From: Gemmatimonadaceae bacterium
GTDB taxonomy: Bacteria > Gemmatimonadota > Gemmatimonadetes > Gemmatimonadales > Gemmatimonadaceae
Reading direction: 5' to 3'
Assembly (NCBI GenBank): GCA_036003045.1
Contig: DASYSS010000085.1
Span: forward strand, 124,001-188,000
DNA length: 64,000 nt
Shown: positions 8,845-17,159 of the stretch, piece by piece
Numbering within the stretch: the first letter of the stretch is position 1
Layout: each line of letters opens with the position of its first letter
Position numbers and translations under genes: made by a program
Notes under the pieces: model-generated
What the model was told of the DNA's origin: nothing
Databases searched by the model: none
Seen by the model: only the letters and a program-made list of their open reading frames with translations

Positions 8845-9755
8845 TGTGGCACACCCTCACCGCGTCGTCCCGCTTCTTCGGGCCAACGGCCGTCGCGCGT
8901 CGACACCGACCCGGCGCCGAAACTCTCGGCGATCGAGCCGAATCGAAACGTCGAGAGTAGGCGACGAAGACGCCGCGTCGTCCGACGGAGACCGCCGTAG
9001 TGGCGCAGCCGTGTCACGACGGGAACGGAGAACCGAGGCTGTTCCGGATCGACTTCCCACGGGTGGATGTAGAACGTTCCCGGCGCTCCGCGCCGCTCGG
9101 CGCCGCGCAACGCCGACGTCACGAGCGAGTACGGCAAAATGCGGAAGTAGGCGCCGCCGCCCGCGGGCAGCACGCGCCCGCCCAGCTCCACCGTCGCCGG
9201 AGGAATTTCTCTGAGCGTTCCACTCGCGCGCCGCAAGACGTGCGGGTCGCGCTGTCCTCCCTCGAATCCGTAGCCCTTTCGCTTCACGGGAAAGAGACTC
9301 GAGTCGTAGCGATACCCCTCTTCGGCGAGGACGTCCAGCGCCCACTCGCGATCGCGCGTGATCGAAAAGCTCGGCGCTCGGTAGCCGAAGACGGGCTGGC
9401 GCGTGATGTCCTCGAGAACCCGCTTCGACGTGCGAACCGACTCGCGGAACTGTTCGGGGGTCAGCTCAGTGACCCGGCGGTGATCCGTGCCGTGCGACGC
9501 GATCTCGTGGCCATGCTTGGCGATCTCGCGGACCAGAGCCCGCTGTCGCTCCGCCACCCACGACAGGATGAAGAACGTCCCGCGAGCATCGTGCTCGGCG
9601 AGCAGATCGAGGATGCTGCGAACGCCGAGTTCGACCCGACTGGGCAGATCGTCCCAGCGGGCGCGCGACACATGCGGTTCGAACGCCGAGACCTGGAAGT
9701 ACTCCTCGACGTCGACCGTGAAGTGGTGCCGAATCGGCGGGCTGGCCTGAGCCAT
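8841..9755 (-). CDS. Polysaccharide deacetylase, XrtA/PEP-CTERM locus type (NodB domain)
   Basis: The 304-residue protein is a carbohydrate esterase 4 (NodB) deacetylase expected to remove N-acetyl groups from an exopolysaccharide. It begins with HHFTVDVEEYF, holding the catalytic and metal aspartates. ASHGTDHRR gives the metal-binding HxxxH, and FGYRAPSFSI is the RxP motif. The C-terminal part with FYIHPWEVDPEQPR matches the DUF3473-type extension of the PEP-CTERM deacetylase subfamily. The ATG at 9755 is chosen over a TTG one codon upstream. It is the first gene of the minus-strand polysaccharide cluster, so a promoter should lie in 9756-9854. Confidence 0.9.
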   Translation of the reverse strand: MAQASPPIRHHFTVDVEEYFQVSAFEPHVSRARWDDLPSRVELGVRSILDLLAEHDARGTFFILSWVAERQRALVREIAKHGHEIASHGTDHRRVTELTPEQFRESVRTSKRVLEDITRQPVFGYRAPSFSITRDREWALDVLAEEGYRYDSSLFPVKRKGYGFEGGQRDPHVLRRASGTLREIPPATVELGGRVLPAGGGAYFRILPYSLVTSALRGAERRGAPGTFYIHPWEVDPEQPRFSVPVVTRLRHYGGLRRTTRRLRRLLSTFRFGSIAESFGAGSVSTRDGRWPEEAGRRGEGVPQ

Positions 9756-9854
9756 CAATAGTTGTCGGGTTGGTTAAGAACGGCGACGGACCGGCCGCCT
9801 GCAAATGACAGTTCGGTTTCGATGGCCGTCACAGAGCCCCGAGCCCGGCGGGCG

Positions 9855-11042
9855 TCAATCGGCGGCACTCAAGACCGTGCGCTCGTACAGGGAACGGGAC
9901 AGCCCGAGCGTCGCTAGCACGACGAGCCCTGCTAGCAGGAACGGTACCCCCGTCCCGAACCGATCCACGAGGAGTCCGGCGGCGAGCGGAAACACGACGC
10001 GGGCGATCCCGCCATACGTCTGCTGCACGCCCATCTGCAGACCGCGCTCCTTTGCCGGCACCGCGACCGACAAGAGCGCGGTGACGCACGGAAACAGGAA
10101 CGCCGTGCCGAACGGCATGAGTGTGAACGACCCGAACAGCGTAGGCCAGGACTCGGCCAGCGCCATGAGACACAGTCCGGCTGCGAGGAACACGATTCCG
10201 AGTCGTGCGACACGCGGTTCGCCCAGGCGTCGCACGACCGGACCGAGCAGCATCGCGCGAATGATCACGCCCATCAACCCAAAGTACATGAAGAAGTAGC
10301 CGACGTTCTTCTCGGTGACGTGGAACCGGTTCGCCAACACGAGCGGCAAGAACTGGCTCGTACCATAGAAGCCGCCCATCGCGACCGCGTAGATGAGGAT
10401 CAGGCGCGCCGCCGGCTCGGTCGGGTGGTTCACGACCTGGATCAGCGCGGCGCGAGTGGCGTGCGATCGTGGACGCACCCTCCGTTCGACCGTCATTCGC
10501 TCGCTCGACTCACGCAGGTATCGCGAGGCGAACGCGCTGATCGCGAGGCAGAGTATCGCGGCGCCGAGTCCCGGCGCACGACGCCCCCACAACACGGTGA
10601 GGAACGACCCGAACGCCGGGCCGACGACGACGCCCAGGCTCGTTGCCGCGCTGAGCCAACCAAGACTCTTCGCGCGGTCGCTCTCGCGCATGGAATCCGC
10701 GACATACGCCTGGAGCACGCCCACCGTGCCGCCGCCGACGCCTTGCACGAAGCGCGAAATGAGGAGAAGCGGCAGCGTGTCGGTGAAGGCAAATACCACG
10801 TAGGCAACGCTCGAAACGATCAATCCAACCAGAATCGCCGGGCGACGGCCGTAGTAGTCGGAAAAGCGCCCCCACCCCGGCGCACTGACGAGCTGGGCAA
10901 CGGCGAAGGACGCCAGGATGACGCCGAGCATCGCGCCGTTCGCGCCCATTCGGGTGGCGTAGAACGGGATCAGGGGAAGGATCATGGTCGACCCGACCAT
11001 GTCGACGAAGGCCGTGAACATCAGGACGACCAACTTCCCCAT
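9855..11042 (-). CDS. Major facilitator superfamily efflux protein
   Basis: This 395-residue inner-membrane protein has about 12 hydrophobic segments. It carries the MFS motif A between helices 2 and 3 (GRFSDYYGRRPAIL). RFVQGVGGGTVGVLQAYVAD and SLGVVVGPAFGSFL resemble the motif C antiporter region of TetA-like drug:H+ antiporters. The start MGKLVVLMFTAFVDMVG gives helix 1 directly. It is not obviously part of the polysaccharide operon, since about 100 bases separate it from the deacetylase start. The substrate is unknown. Confidence 0.88.
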   Translation of the reverse strand: MGKLVVLMFTAFVDMVGSTMILPLIPFYATRMGANGAMLGVILASFAVAQLVSAPGWGRFSDYYGRRPAILVGLIVSSVAYVVFAFTDTLPLLLISRFVQGVGGGTVGVLQAYVADSMRESDRAKSLGWLSAATSLGVVVGPAFGSFLTVLWGRRAPGLGAAILCLAISAFASRYLRESSERMTVERRVRPRSHATRAALIQVVNHPTEPAARLILIYAVAMGGFYGTSQFLPLVLANRFHVTEKNVGYFFMYFGLMGVIIRAMLLGPVVRRLGEPRVARLGIVFLAAGLCLMALAESWPTLFGSFTLMPFGTAFLFPCVTALLSVAVPAKERGLQMGVQQTYGGIARVVFPLAAGLLVDRFGTGVPFLLAGLVVLATLGLSRSLYERTVLSAAD

Positions 11043-11240
11043 TTCCGCGGCCCCTGGACCGTTGGTGGCGATGAAGCCCGCAAGCTACCCCGGGGCGCCG
11101 GCAGGCGCGACTTGGCTCGCCCTTGCGCTCCCTGGTGGCTCAAAATGTTACACGGTCGCGGTTTGAGGAACCGAGGAGGGCAAGAGCGGCTTCGTGATCC
11201 GCTGACACTTCATGAATTTCAACCGCCGCGGAGGTCGCAA

Positions 11241-11825
11241 ATGAAGTTCACGTATCTCGCTGGTACATCCCTGCTGCTCGCTGCCGCGACAGCCTGTTCG
11301 GATCGCGCGGTCGGTACAGAACCGTCGATCCGCGCAACGTTATCCGCCGCGAGCTTCGACAAAGGCGGCGCGACGGACCGCACCGTGAACATCCTGGATG
11401 CGTGCGACGGTCCGAGCTTCGCCGCGCAGAATCCTCCGGTTCTGTGCACACGAAATGGCGGCGTGACGTTCGACCAACTGATCGCGCAACTCACGGCGAA
11501 TCAATCCGCGGGGGCCTGGCACTTTGCGCCGTCGCAGATGGACGCCAAGGTTGGGCTGACGTTGTTCGCGGTGAACAAGGGCGGCGAAGTACACACGTTC
11601 ACCCATGTGGCGCATTTTGGCGGCGGCATCGTTCCGCCCCTCAACGCGCTCTCGAACAATCCCGTACCGGCCGCCGAATGTCTCGCCCTCCTTACGCCGG
11701 GGCACGACGACGACTTCATCCCACCGGGCGGGACGTACGACGAAGATGTCGTGGGCTCGGGAACGTCGCTCTACCAATGCTGCATCCATCCATGGATGCG
11801 GACCGTCGTAAACGGAAAGGGCTGA
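11241..11825 (+). CDS. Cupredoxin-like lipoprotein, copy A
   Basis: This is a 194-residue exported protein with a lipobox (LLLAAATAC, cysteine near residue 20). The mature part ends with YQCCIHPWM, a C-x2-H-x2-M arrangement of the type seen in type 1 copper cupredoxins. An upstream histidine in EVHTFTHVAHFGG could be the fourth ligand. The likely role is electron transfer or copper binding at the outer face of a membrane, which is inferred. A GGAGG-type ribosome-binding site sits 6-7 bases before the ATG at 11241. A close paralogue follows at 12062. Six cysteines are visible in the frame, including one in LDACDGPSF and one in LCTRNGGV. Confidence 0.8.
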   Translation: MKFTYLAGTSLLLAAATACSDRAVGTEPSIRATLSAASFDKGGATDRTVNILDACDGPSFAAQNPPVLCTRNGGVTFDQLIAQLTANQSAGAWHFAPSQMDAKVGLTLFAVNKGGEVHTFTHVAHFGGGIVPPLNALSNNPVPAAECLALLTPGHDDDFIPPGGTYDEDVVGSGTSLYQCCIHPWMRTVVNGKG

Positions 11826-11840
11826 GCTAGCCAGCGCTAC

Positions 11841-11926
11841 TCCGAGGCGCTTTCACCTTTCGTCGGCAGGCGCCTCGGGTCCCCAGTGCCCGGTGCGCGA
11901 TGTCGACGTGGGGTTCGGCGGAGGAC
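11841..11926 (-). pseudogene. Decayed fragment of an acyl-CoA dehydrogenase 3' end
   Basis: Downstream of cupredoxin copy A is a near copy of the last bases of the intact dehydrogenase gene. TTCACCTTTCGTCGGCAGGC and CGCCTCGGGTCCC match 12645-12676. After a deletion of about 100 bases, CGCGATGTCGACGTG and TTCGGCGGAGGAC match 12793-12823. On the minus strand it can be read as SSAE-HVDIA plus the tail, with no start or complete domain. It is a by-product of the tandem duplication. Confidence 0.75.
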
Positions 11927-11952
11927 GCCCATGTCCTCGACCTCCTGCAGGA

Positions 11953-12856
11953 TGTTGCACGGTCGCTGTTTGACAACCATGACCGTGCGGGCCAGTCTCT
12001 CGGACCGGGCGGAAACTCCGTCCCGTTCGCGAAAGTACGCGCCACCAAGTTCGGAGGTCGCATGAAGATCGCTCATCTCGCAGGTGCATCGCTTGTTCTC
12101 CTTGCCGCGGCAGCTTGTTCAGATCGCGCGGTCGTGACCGAGCCGCTCGTGACTTCGAATGGATTGGTCGCGAGCCTCGACAAAGGCGGCACCACCGATC
12201 GCACGGTGAGCATGATGGACGCGTGCGACGGACCGAGCTTCACCGCCATGGGCATTCTGTGCACGCGAAACGGCGGTGTTTCCTTCGGCGACTTGTTCGG
12301 TCAGTTGGCCGCCCAGGGATTCGCGGGCGCGTGGCACAACGCGCCATCGCAGATGGACGCGAAGGTGGGCCTCACACTTCTGGCGGTAAACAGAGGCGGA
12401 GAAGCCCACACGTTCACGAAGGTCGCAAAGTTTGGCGGTGGGTTCGTCCCCGAGATCAACGCCGTGTTGCATCTCACGCCGACTCCGGAGTGTCTGGCGG
12501 AGAACAACGTCATTCTGCCGGGCGGCACTGACGCGGACGATGTGGTTCAGCCGGGAACGACGCTCTATCAGTGCTGCATCCATCCGTGGATGCGCACCGT
12601 CGTGAACGGAAAGGGCTGAGCTAACCGGCCTCGCTCGAGGCGCCTTCACCTTTCGTCGGCAGGCGCCTCGGGTCCCAGCTCTCCGGTTTCGAGCGAGCGC
12701 TCGGCCAGTGCTTTGAGCCGGTCGTCCTGATTTCGGCTCAGCCCTCGAATGGAGCGGCGCGCGCGCCGATACGCCATCGGCACGAAGATGCGCGCGATGT
12801 CGACGTGAGCTTCGGCGGAGGACCCTTCGCGCTCGGCGCGCGCGATCTCCCAGGTG
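11953..12856. repeat. Tandem segmental duplication, copy B
   Basis: This is the right copy of the duplicated segment. It includes the promoter-proximal block at 11953-11973, the second cupredoxin gene (12062-12619) and the 3' end of the intact acyl-CoA dehydrogenase. Because the dehydrogenase is complete here and truncated in copy A, copy B is probably the parental arrangement. Confidence 0.7.
12062..12619 (+). CDS. Cupredoxin-like lipoprotein, copy B
   Basis: This is the 185-residue paralogue of the gene at 11241, with the same layout. It has a signal peptide with lipobox (LVLLAAAAC), LDKGGTTDRTVSMMDACDGP, SQMDAKVGLTLLAVNRGGE, a histidine in EAHTFTKVAKFGGG, and the terminal copper-type motif YQCCIHPWM followed by RTVVNGKG. 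The second histidine of copy A (HVAHFGG) is replaced by lysine here, so that residue is not essential. GGAGG stands six bases before the ATG. The copper ligands are inferred from the motif. It is convergent with the dehydrogenase, with a 26-base gap between stops. Confidence 0.8.
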   Translation: MKIAHLAGASLVLLAAAACSDRAVVTEPLVTSNGLVASLDKGGTTDRTVSMMDACDGPSFTAMGILCTRNGGVSFGDLFGQLAAQGFAGAWHNAPSQMDAKVGLTLLAVNRGGEAHTFTKVAKFGGGFVPEINAVLHLTPTPECLAENNVILPGGTDADDVVQPGTTLYQCCIHPWMRTVVNGKG

Positions 12857-14424
12857 GTCCTCGACAGCACGGCCGTGGCAAGGAAGATGTCGATCGCCGC
12901 ATTCGCCATGCGTTCCTGAAGGAACTGCATCTCGAGAATCTTCTTGCCGTACTTCATGACCGCGCCTTCGACGCTCAGCGCGAGGTTTTGGATCAGCGTC
13001 GACACGAGCTCCGCCTCGCGCTCGAGCGACTCGTGCACGCGCGAGAAGTGGGGCTTGGTGATCGTTCGTTTGGCGCGTCCCTTGAGATAATGGCCGATGG
13101 CGCCCAGCGAATGGATCGGATCCTTGAACGCCTGACCGAGCGACTTGAGGCGCTCGGCTGGTTCCTGCATTCCCATGAGCGCGATCAACGCTCTCAGGAT
13201 CTCGTTAGTGCCCTCGAATATGAGATTGATACGAGAATCCCGCACCGCCTGCTCGTATGGATACTCCTTCGAGTAGCCGATGCCGCCGGCGATCTGCAGC
13301 GCGTCGTTCGCCGTGCGGAACGCCAGCTCCGACCCGAAGACTTTTGCGGCCGCGGTCTCGAGCGAAAAGTCCACGCCGCCGCGGTCGACCATGCCGGCGG
13401 CGACCATCGCCGCCGAGTCCAACGCGTAACAGTCCACGGCGGCCAGGGCGATCTTGCGCTGCACCATCTCGAACGATCCGATCGGCTTTCCGAACTGCTC
13501 GCGCTGCTTCGCGTACGCGAGCGCGAGCCGCATCACGTGACGCGTCCCGCGCGCCGACGCCGACGCCAACCCGAGACGCCCGGAGTTGAGAACCTCGAGC
13601 GCGATGTGAAAGCCGTGGCCCACGGCGCCGAGCCGGTCGCCGACCGGAACCTTGACCTTGTCGAAGAAGATCGCGCGCGTGTCGGAGGCCTTGATGCCCA
13701 TCTTCTCCTCACGCTTGCCCAGTGAAACGCCGGGCGCGTGCGCGTCGACGATGAAGGCGGTGACGCGCTCTTTGCGCTTCCCGTCCACCTCGGTGGCGAC
13801 CTTGGCGAACACGGTGAGCAGGTCGGCGTAGCCGGCGTTCGAGATCCAGATCTTCGTGCCGCTCAGCAAATACTGCGTGCCGTCGTCGCTCAGGACGGCC
13901 TTCGTCTTCATCGCCTGCGCGTCGGAACCGGAGCCGGGCTCCGTGAGACAAAACGCCGCGACCAACTCACCGCTCGCGCATCGCGGCAGGTAGCGCTGCT
14001 TTTGTTCTTCGGTGCCGAAGAGCACGATCCCCTTGCAGCCGATCGACTGGTGCGCGCCGAAGTAGACGCACAGCGCGGGGTCGGTCCCACCGAGCTCGGC
14101 GAACACGCGATTGTACACGCGCGCCGGTGCGCCGAATCCGCCGTACTCCTCGGGAATGCTGAGCCCCATGAGGCCGAGCTCGTGCAATCCTTGGCGCACG
14201 CCATCGGGGAACTGACCTTCGTGGTCGAAGCGCGCCGAGTCGATACGCTCGGAAGCGTACGACCTGAACGAGTCGAGAATCGCGGTCAGCGATTCGTGTT
14301 CGTCAGTGGTCAGTTCTGGGAACGGAAAGACCAGATCTTCGCGAAGCTCGCCGAGAAAGACGCCCTTCGTAAAGGACGGATTGAGGTCGGGTGAGGCGAG
14401 GTGCGGAGAAGCTGCTGAAGGCAT
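12646..14424 (-). CDS. Acyl-CoA dehydrogenase with long C-terminal extension (VLCAD/ACAD9-like)
   Basis: This flavoenzyme introduces the alpha-beta double bond in acyl-CoA during fatty acid oxidation. The 592-residue protein has the N-terminal helical domain, then CLTEPGSGSDAQAM and KIWISNAGYADL (FAD and substrate loops). The C-terminal helical domain holds YSKEYPYEQAVRDSRI and LIFEGTNEILR, whose glutamate is the expected catalytic base. A further 170 or so residues form the second helical bundle seen in very-long-chain enzymes and explain the length over the usual 380. The start MPSAASPHLASP is the first ATG; no strong ribosome-binding site is seen. Its 3' end is partly duplicated at 11841-11926. 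Confidence 0.92.
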   Translation of the reverse strand: MPSAASPHLASPDLNPSFTKGVFLGELREDLVFPFPELTTDEHESLTAILDSFRSYASERIDSARFDHEGQFPDGVRQGLHELGLMGLSIPEEYGGFGAPARVYNRVFAELGGTDPALCVYFGAHQSIGCKGIVLFGTEEQKQRYLPRCASGELVAAFCLTEPGSGSDAQAMKTKAVLSDDGTQYLLSGTKIWISNAGYADLLTVFAKVATEVDGKRKERVTAFIVDAHAPGVSLGKREEKMGIKASDTRAIFFDKVKVPVGDRLGAVGHGFHIALEVLNSGRLGLASASARGTRHVMRLALAYAKQREQFGKPIGSFEMVQRKIALAAVDCYALDSAAMVAAGMVDRGGVDFSLETAAAKVFGSELAFRTANDALQIAGGIGYSKEYPYEQAVRDSRINLIFEGTNEILRALIALMGMQEPAERLKSLGQAFKDPIHSLGAIGHYLKGRAKRTITKPHFSRVHESLEREAELVSTLIQNLALSVEGAVMKYGKKILEMQFLQERMANAAIDIFLATAVLSRTTWEIARAEREGSSAEAHVDIARIFVPMAYRRARRSIRGLSRNQDDRLKALAERSLETGELGPEAPADER

Positions 14425-14607
14425 GAGTGATCAGAAGAGAGTTTTGAGCCTGCTATCGGAGCGCGTCGAGTGGTGACGAGCCGCGAGCCCAGCATCGAGC
14501 ATTGAGCGTCGAGATTGCGAGGCGAGAGAGCTGCGTGGAACTCCGTGTGGTGAGAATGGCTACTACTCCGCACACCGGGCTGAGGACTGCCTGCGCACTC
14601 AGTTGCC

Positions 14608-14629
14608 TGGCGTCTGACGTCAGACGCCA
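14608..14629. repeat. Perfect 22-bp palindrome in a gene-free spacer
   Basis: The sequence TGGCGTCTGAC followed by its exact reverse complement forms a gap-free 22-bp palindrome centred on TGACGTCA. It lies in the 300-base divergent spacer 14425-14724, which has no other gene I can support. There is no T tract, so it looks more like an operator for a dimeric regulator than a terminator. It sits about 96 bases before the BtuF-like start. Confidence 0.5.
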
Positions 14630-14724
14630 CAGGCTGGGGCAGTCTGAGGGCTGAGTGTGCCCCAGAGCAAGTCTAGGCACGTGCAGGTGCCGTGAGCCAC
14701 CAGTCCGAGCGCTAGTTTTGAGTG

Positions 14725-15561
14725 ATGCGCATCGTCTCGTTCCTCGCCGCCGGGACCGAAATCGTCAACGCGATTGGCGCCGGCGACCAGTTGCTTGGAC
14801 GGTCGCACGAGTGCGACTACCCGGCCGGCGTCGAGCGGCTGCCGATCGTCAGCCGGCCGGCGCTGGAGCTCGGCGGTCTGAGTCAGGCCGAGATCGACTC
14901 GGCGATCGCGGGGCACATGCAGACGGGCGAGAGCCTCTACGTCGTCGACGAGGATCTCCTGCGCAGGCTCGCGCCGGACGTGATTCTGACACAGGAGCTG
15001 TGTCACGTGTGCGCGCCGTCCGGCAACGAGTTGACGCGAGCGCTTGCCACGCTGCCGAAGAAACCGGAACTGGTCTTTCTCACGCCGCGGACGCTCGCCG
15101 AGATCGATGAGAACATTCTGACGGTGGGCCGAGTGGTCGGCCGCCAGGCGGCCGCGCGTGCCGTCGTCGACCGCAATCACGCGAAGCTCGACCGGATTCG
15201 CGAGAGCACGAAAGGGCGGCCGCGCCGGCGCGTGAGCTTTCTCGAATGGGCGGACCCGCCGTTCTGCGCCGGGCACTGGGTGCCCGAGATGATCGAGATC
15301 GCGGGCGGACAGGACCCACTCGGCAGGCCGGGGGGGGATTCGGTGCGAATGACGTGGGACGACGTTCGTGCGACGCGCCCGGAGATCGTGATCGTCGCTC
15401 CGTGCGGATTTGGAATACGCGAGGCGCAGCGCATGGCGTGTGAGCTTCCCGCGATTCCCGGCGCGCGCATCGAACCGGTAGACGCGAACGCGTACTTCGC
15501 GCGCCCGGGCCCGCGATACGCAGAGGGTGTCGAGGTCCTAGCCAAACTTTTTCACGGCTAG
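14725..15561 (+). CDS. BtuF-like periplasmic-binding-fold protein (cobalamin/iron-siderophore class)
   Basis: The 278-residue protein belongs to the helical-backbone substrate-binding family (COG0614, BtuF/FecB). MRIVSFLAAGTEIVNAIGAG is the typical first strand-helix, and GRSHECDYP and LTQELCHVCAPS are typical of the B12-type subgroup. No signal peptide or lipobox is present, so it is probably cytoplasmic rather than a standard ABC transporter component. No permease or ATPase partner is adjacent. The ATG at 14725 is preferred over a GTG one codon upstream. Ligand and role are uncertain; cobalamin binding is the best guess. Confidence 0.8.
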   Translation: MRIVSFLAAGTEIVNAIGAGDQLLGRSHECDYPAGVERLPIVSRPALELGGLSQAEIDSAIAGHMQTGESLYVVDEDLLRRLAPDVILTQELCHVCAPSGNELTRALATLPKKPELVFLTPRTLAEIDENILTVGRVVGRQAAARAVVDRNHAKLDRIRESTKGRPRRRVSFLEWADPPFCAGHWVPEMIEIAGGQDPLGRPGGDSVRMTWDDVRATRPEIVIVAPCGFGIREAQRMACELPAIPGARIEPVDANAYFARPGPRYAEGVEVLAKLFHG

Positions 15562-15578
15562 GCCCACCGAAAAGCAGA

Positions 15579-15605
15579 ACGGCCCTCGAGCGAGTCGAGG
15601 GCCGT
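15579..15605 (-). terminator. Hairpin between convergent genes
   Basis: ACGGCCCTCGA and its exact complement TCGAGGGCCGT form an 11-bp stem with a five-base loop. On the minus strand the hairpin is followed by a T-rich stretch (TCTGCTTTTC), as expected of an intrinsic terminator for the lipoprotein gene. It may also stop transcription from the BtuF-like gene on the plus strand. Confidence 0.7.
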
Positions 15606-15627
15606 CTGCGCGAGCTGACTATTCCGA

Positions 15628-16926
15628 CTACTTGTTCTGAACCTGGAACTGGTTCGACTGCCCCGTTTGTGTGCCGACGGCGGACCATAGTCCGTTCGCC
15701 GCGAGAATGAATCCACCGGCTTTGCCGACCGCGATGGTGAGCGTGACGTTGCCGTTGATATCGGTCGTTCCGGTCGGGTTGCCACCGGAGATGATGGCGC
15801 CGGCCGGCACGCCGTGGTTGTTGTCGACGGAGAGGGTGACGGAAACGCCCGGCAGCGAGTTCGTCCCGTCGCTCGCGTGGACCACCACGGTGAACAGCGT
15901 GTCGGCGAACGTGTTTTGGGGCTGGGTGGTGAACGAGAGGCTGACGTTCGAGCCAGGAATTGCGTCCGGGATAATCGGGCTCCAGCCGTCGGGCAGCCCA
16001 CCGATGCCGAGATCAAACCCCTGCATCGCGAACGCAGACTTGGGCGAGATCAGCGACAAGGCGCTGCTGGCGAACCTTTGCAGCCATGTCGAATTCGTGA
16101 CCGCGGCGACATGGCCCGCGCAGAAGCTCGCGCCCTGATCTTGGTTCGAGGTCGGATCGAACAGCCCGGTGACGATGGCATTGTCGTGAACCAAGCGGTT
16201 CGCCACTGTCTTGTTCCCATTGGCCGCGGGGATGCAGAGGCCGACCCGGAAGAGATTCGCTGTAGTCTGGTCCACAAAGGGAGGCCGGCTAATCGACTGG
16301 GGGATCGTCCCCATGTCGAAACCGGAGACCGTGACGTCCGCGCCGAGCGCGTAGCCGTACACCAGGTACGCTGGGAACCCAGTGCGACCCCAGTTGCCGT
16401 TCGGCTCCGTTCCCCAAAGCGGGTTCGCGATGACCGTAGCGTGACCTGCCGAGGCAACCTCGGCGACAGCCGCCGCGTTCCCGGTGGTTTCCACCTCGAA
16501 CACGCCGCCGGCCAGCGCCAGGTCTGGCTTGAACGTGTCGTCGATGGGACCCACGCTCATGCAACCGACGACGTCGAGCACGAATTTTCCGCCGGCTGCA
16601 CCGGAACCGATCTCCTGGCCCTGATCGCGAATGGCCGCGGTGTGGGTCAGAAGGTAGAAGCCAGTCGGCGTGGCAGCGGCGGCGCTCGTCCCGAAAAGCT
16701 TTTTCATGTTCGGGATCGAGTCGAACACGGGATCCTTCGCCGGGAAATAGAGCTTCGCGTCCTGCGTCATCGTGGCGAACGTGCTGTTCGAGCACGTCAA
16801 CGCGAGGAGCGTTCGTGACGAGGCCTGCGCGACGACGCGCCGCGGCGACGTTGTCGTGTTGTCGCTACAAGCAGCGAGAACCAGCGGGACTACGAGTGAT
16901 GCAACTGCGACGGACGACCGACGCAT
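15628..16926 (-). CDS. Secreted lipoprotein with C-terminal Ig-like (Big) domain
   Basis: This is a 432-residue exported protein of unknown function. The signal peptide ends in the lipobox LVVPLVLAACS (cysteine near residue 20). The central part shows no family I recognise. The last 100 or so residues (FTTQPQNTFADTLFTVVVHA through SVTLSVDNN, GTTDINGNVTLTIAVGKAGG) match bacterial Ig-like repeats of the Big-1/invasin type. The protein is probably outer-membrane anchored and surface- or periplasm-facing. It is monocistronic, with a terminator at its 3' end and a gene-poor 230-base upstream spacer. Confidence 0.75.
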   Translation of the reverse strand: MRRSSVAVASLVVPLVLAACSDNTTTSPRRVVAQASSRTLLALTCSNSTFATMTQDAKLYFPAKDPVFDSIPNMKKLFGTSAAAATPTGFYLLTHTAAIRDQGQEIGSGAAGGKFVLDVVGCMSVGPIDDTFKPDLALAGGVFEVETTGNAAAVAEVASAGHATVIANPLWGTEPNGNWGRTGFPAYLVYGYALGADVTVSGFDMGTIPQSISRPPFVDQTTANLFRVGLCIPAANGNKTVANRLVHDNAIVTGLFDPTSNQDQGASFCAGHVAAVTNSTWLQRFASSALSLISPKSAFAMQGFDLGIGGLPDGWSPIIPDAIPGSNVSLSFTTQPQNTFADTLFTVVVHASDGTNSLPGVSVTLSVDNNHGVPAGAIISGGNPTGTTDINGNVTLTIAVGKAGGFILAANGLWSAVGTQTGQSNQFQVQNK

Positions 16927-17042
16927 GACTGCCTCGCGGTTGAGGGGAGAGGGATTGGGCCCCGGCGTTGGGGGTGCGGGGGAAAATCGGTTGTGGACTG
17001 GGAACCCTCGACCAACTCGATCGAAGAAACTCTCGATCGAAA

Positions 17043-17078
17043 CACGCCGTGACTCGATCTATTTCATATCACGGTGTG
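17043..17078. promoter_or_regulatory. Inverted repeat upstream of the Ig-like lipoprotein gene
   Basis: CACGCCGTGA and TCACGGTGTG are inverted copies (one mismatch in ten) separated by 16 bases. They lie about 120 bases upstream of the start at 16926, in a spacer that also has a direct repeat of CTCGATCGAA. This could be an operator, but the regulator is unknown. Confidence 0.35.
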
Positions 17079-17159
17079 AGCAACGATAGCACGACATCGC
17101 GGGGGGCGCCAACGCGGGGTTTCGGTGTGAGCGGTCCCTAACCGGGGATTCCCCGACCG

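Larger units (their letters stand above)
11146..11937. repeat. Tandem segmental duplication, copy A
   Basis: This is the left copy of a roughly 0.8 kb duplicated segment. It starts with TGTTACACGGTCGCGGTTTG in the promoter region, covers the cupredoxin gene at 11241-11825 and ends in a decayed copy of the acyl-CoA dehydrogenase 3' end. The matching right copy begins at 11953 with TGTTGCACGGTCGCTGTTTG. Compared with copy B, about 100 bases of the dehydrogenase-derived part are deleted. Confidence 0.75.

Noticed and set aside
11827-12089. Small overlapping minus-strand ORFs between the two cupredoxin genes
   Set aside because: They read through the decayed dehydrogenase fragment and the promoter of copy B; no intact protein is encoded.
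14608-14629. Palindrome as intrinsic terminator
   Set aside because: No loop and no T tract on either strand, and it lies between divergent starts, not downstream of a gene.
14425-14724. Cobalamin riboswitch before the BtuF-like gene
   Set aside because: No convincing B12-box or conserved core could be found in the spacer; only a palindrome stands out.
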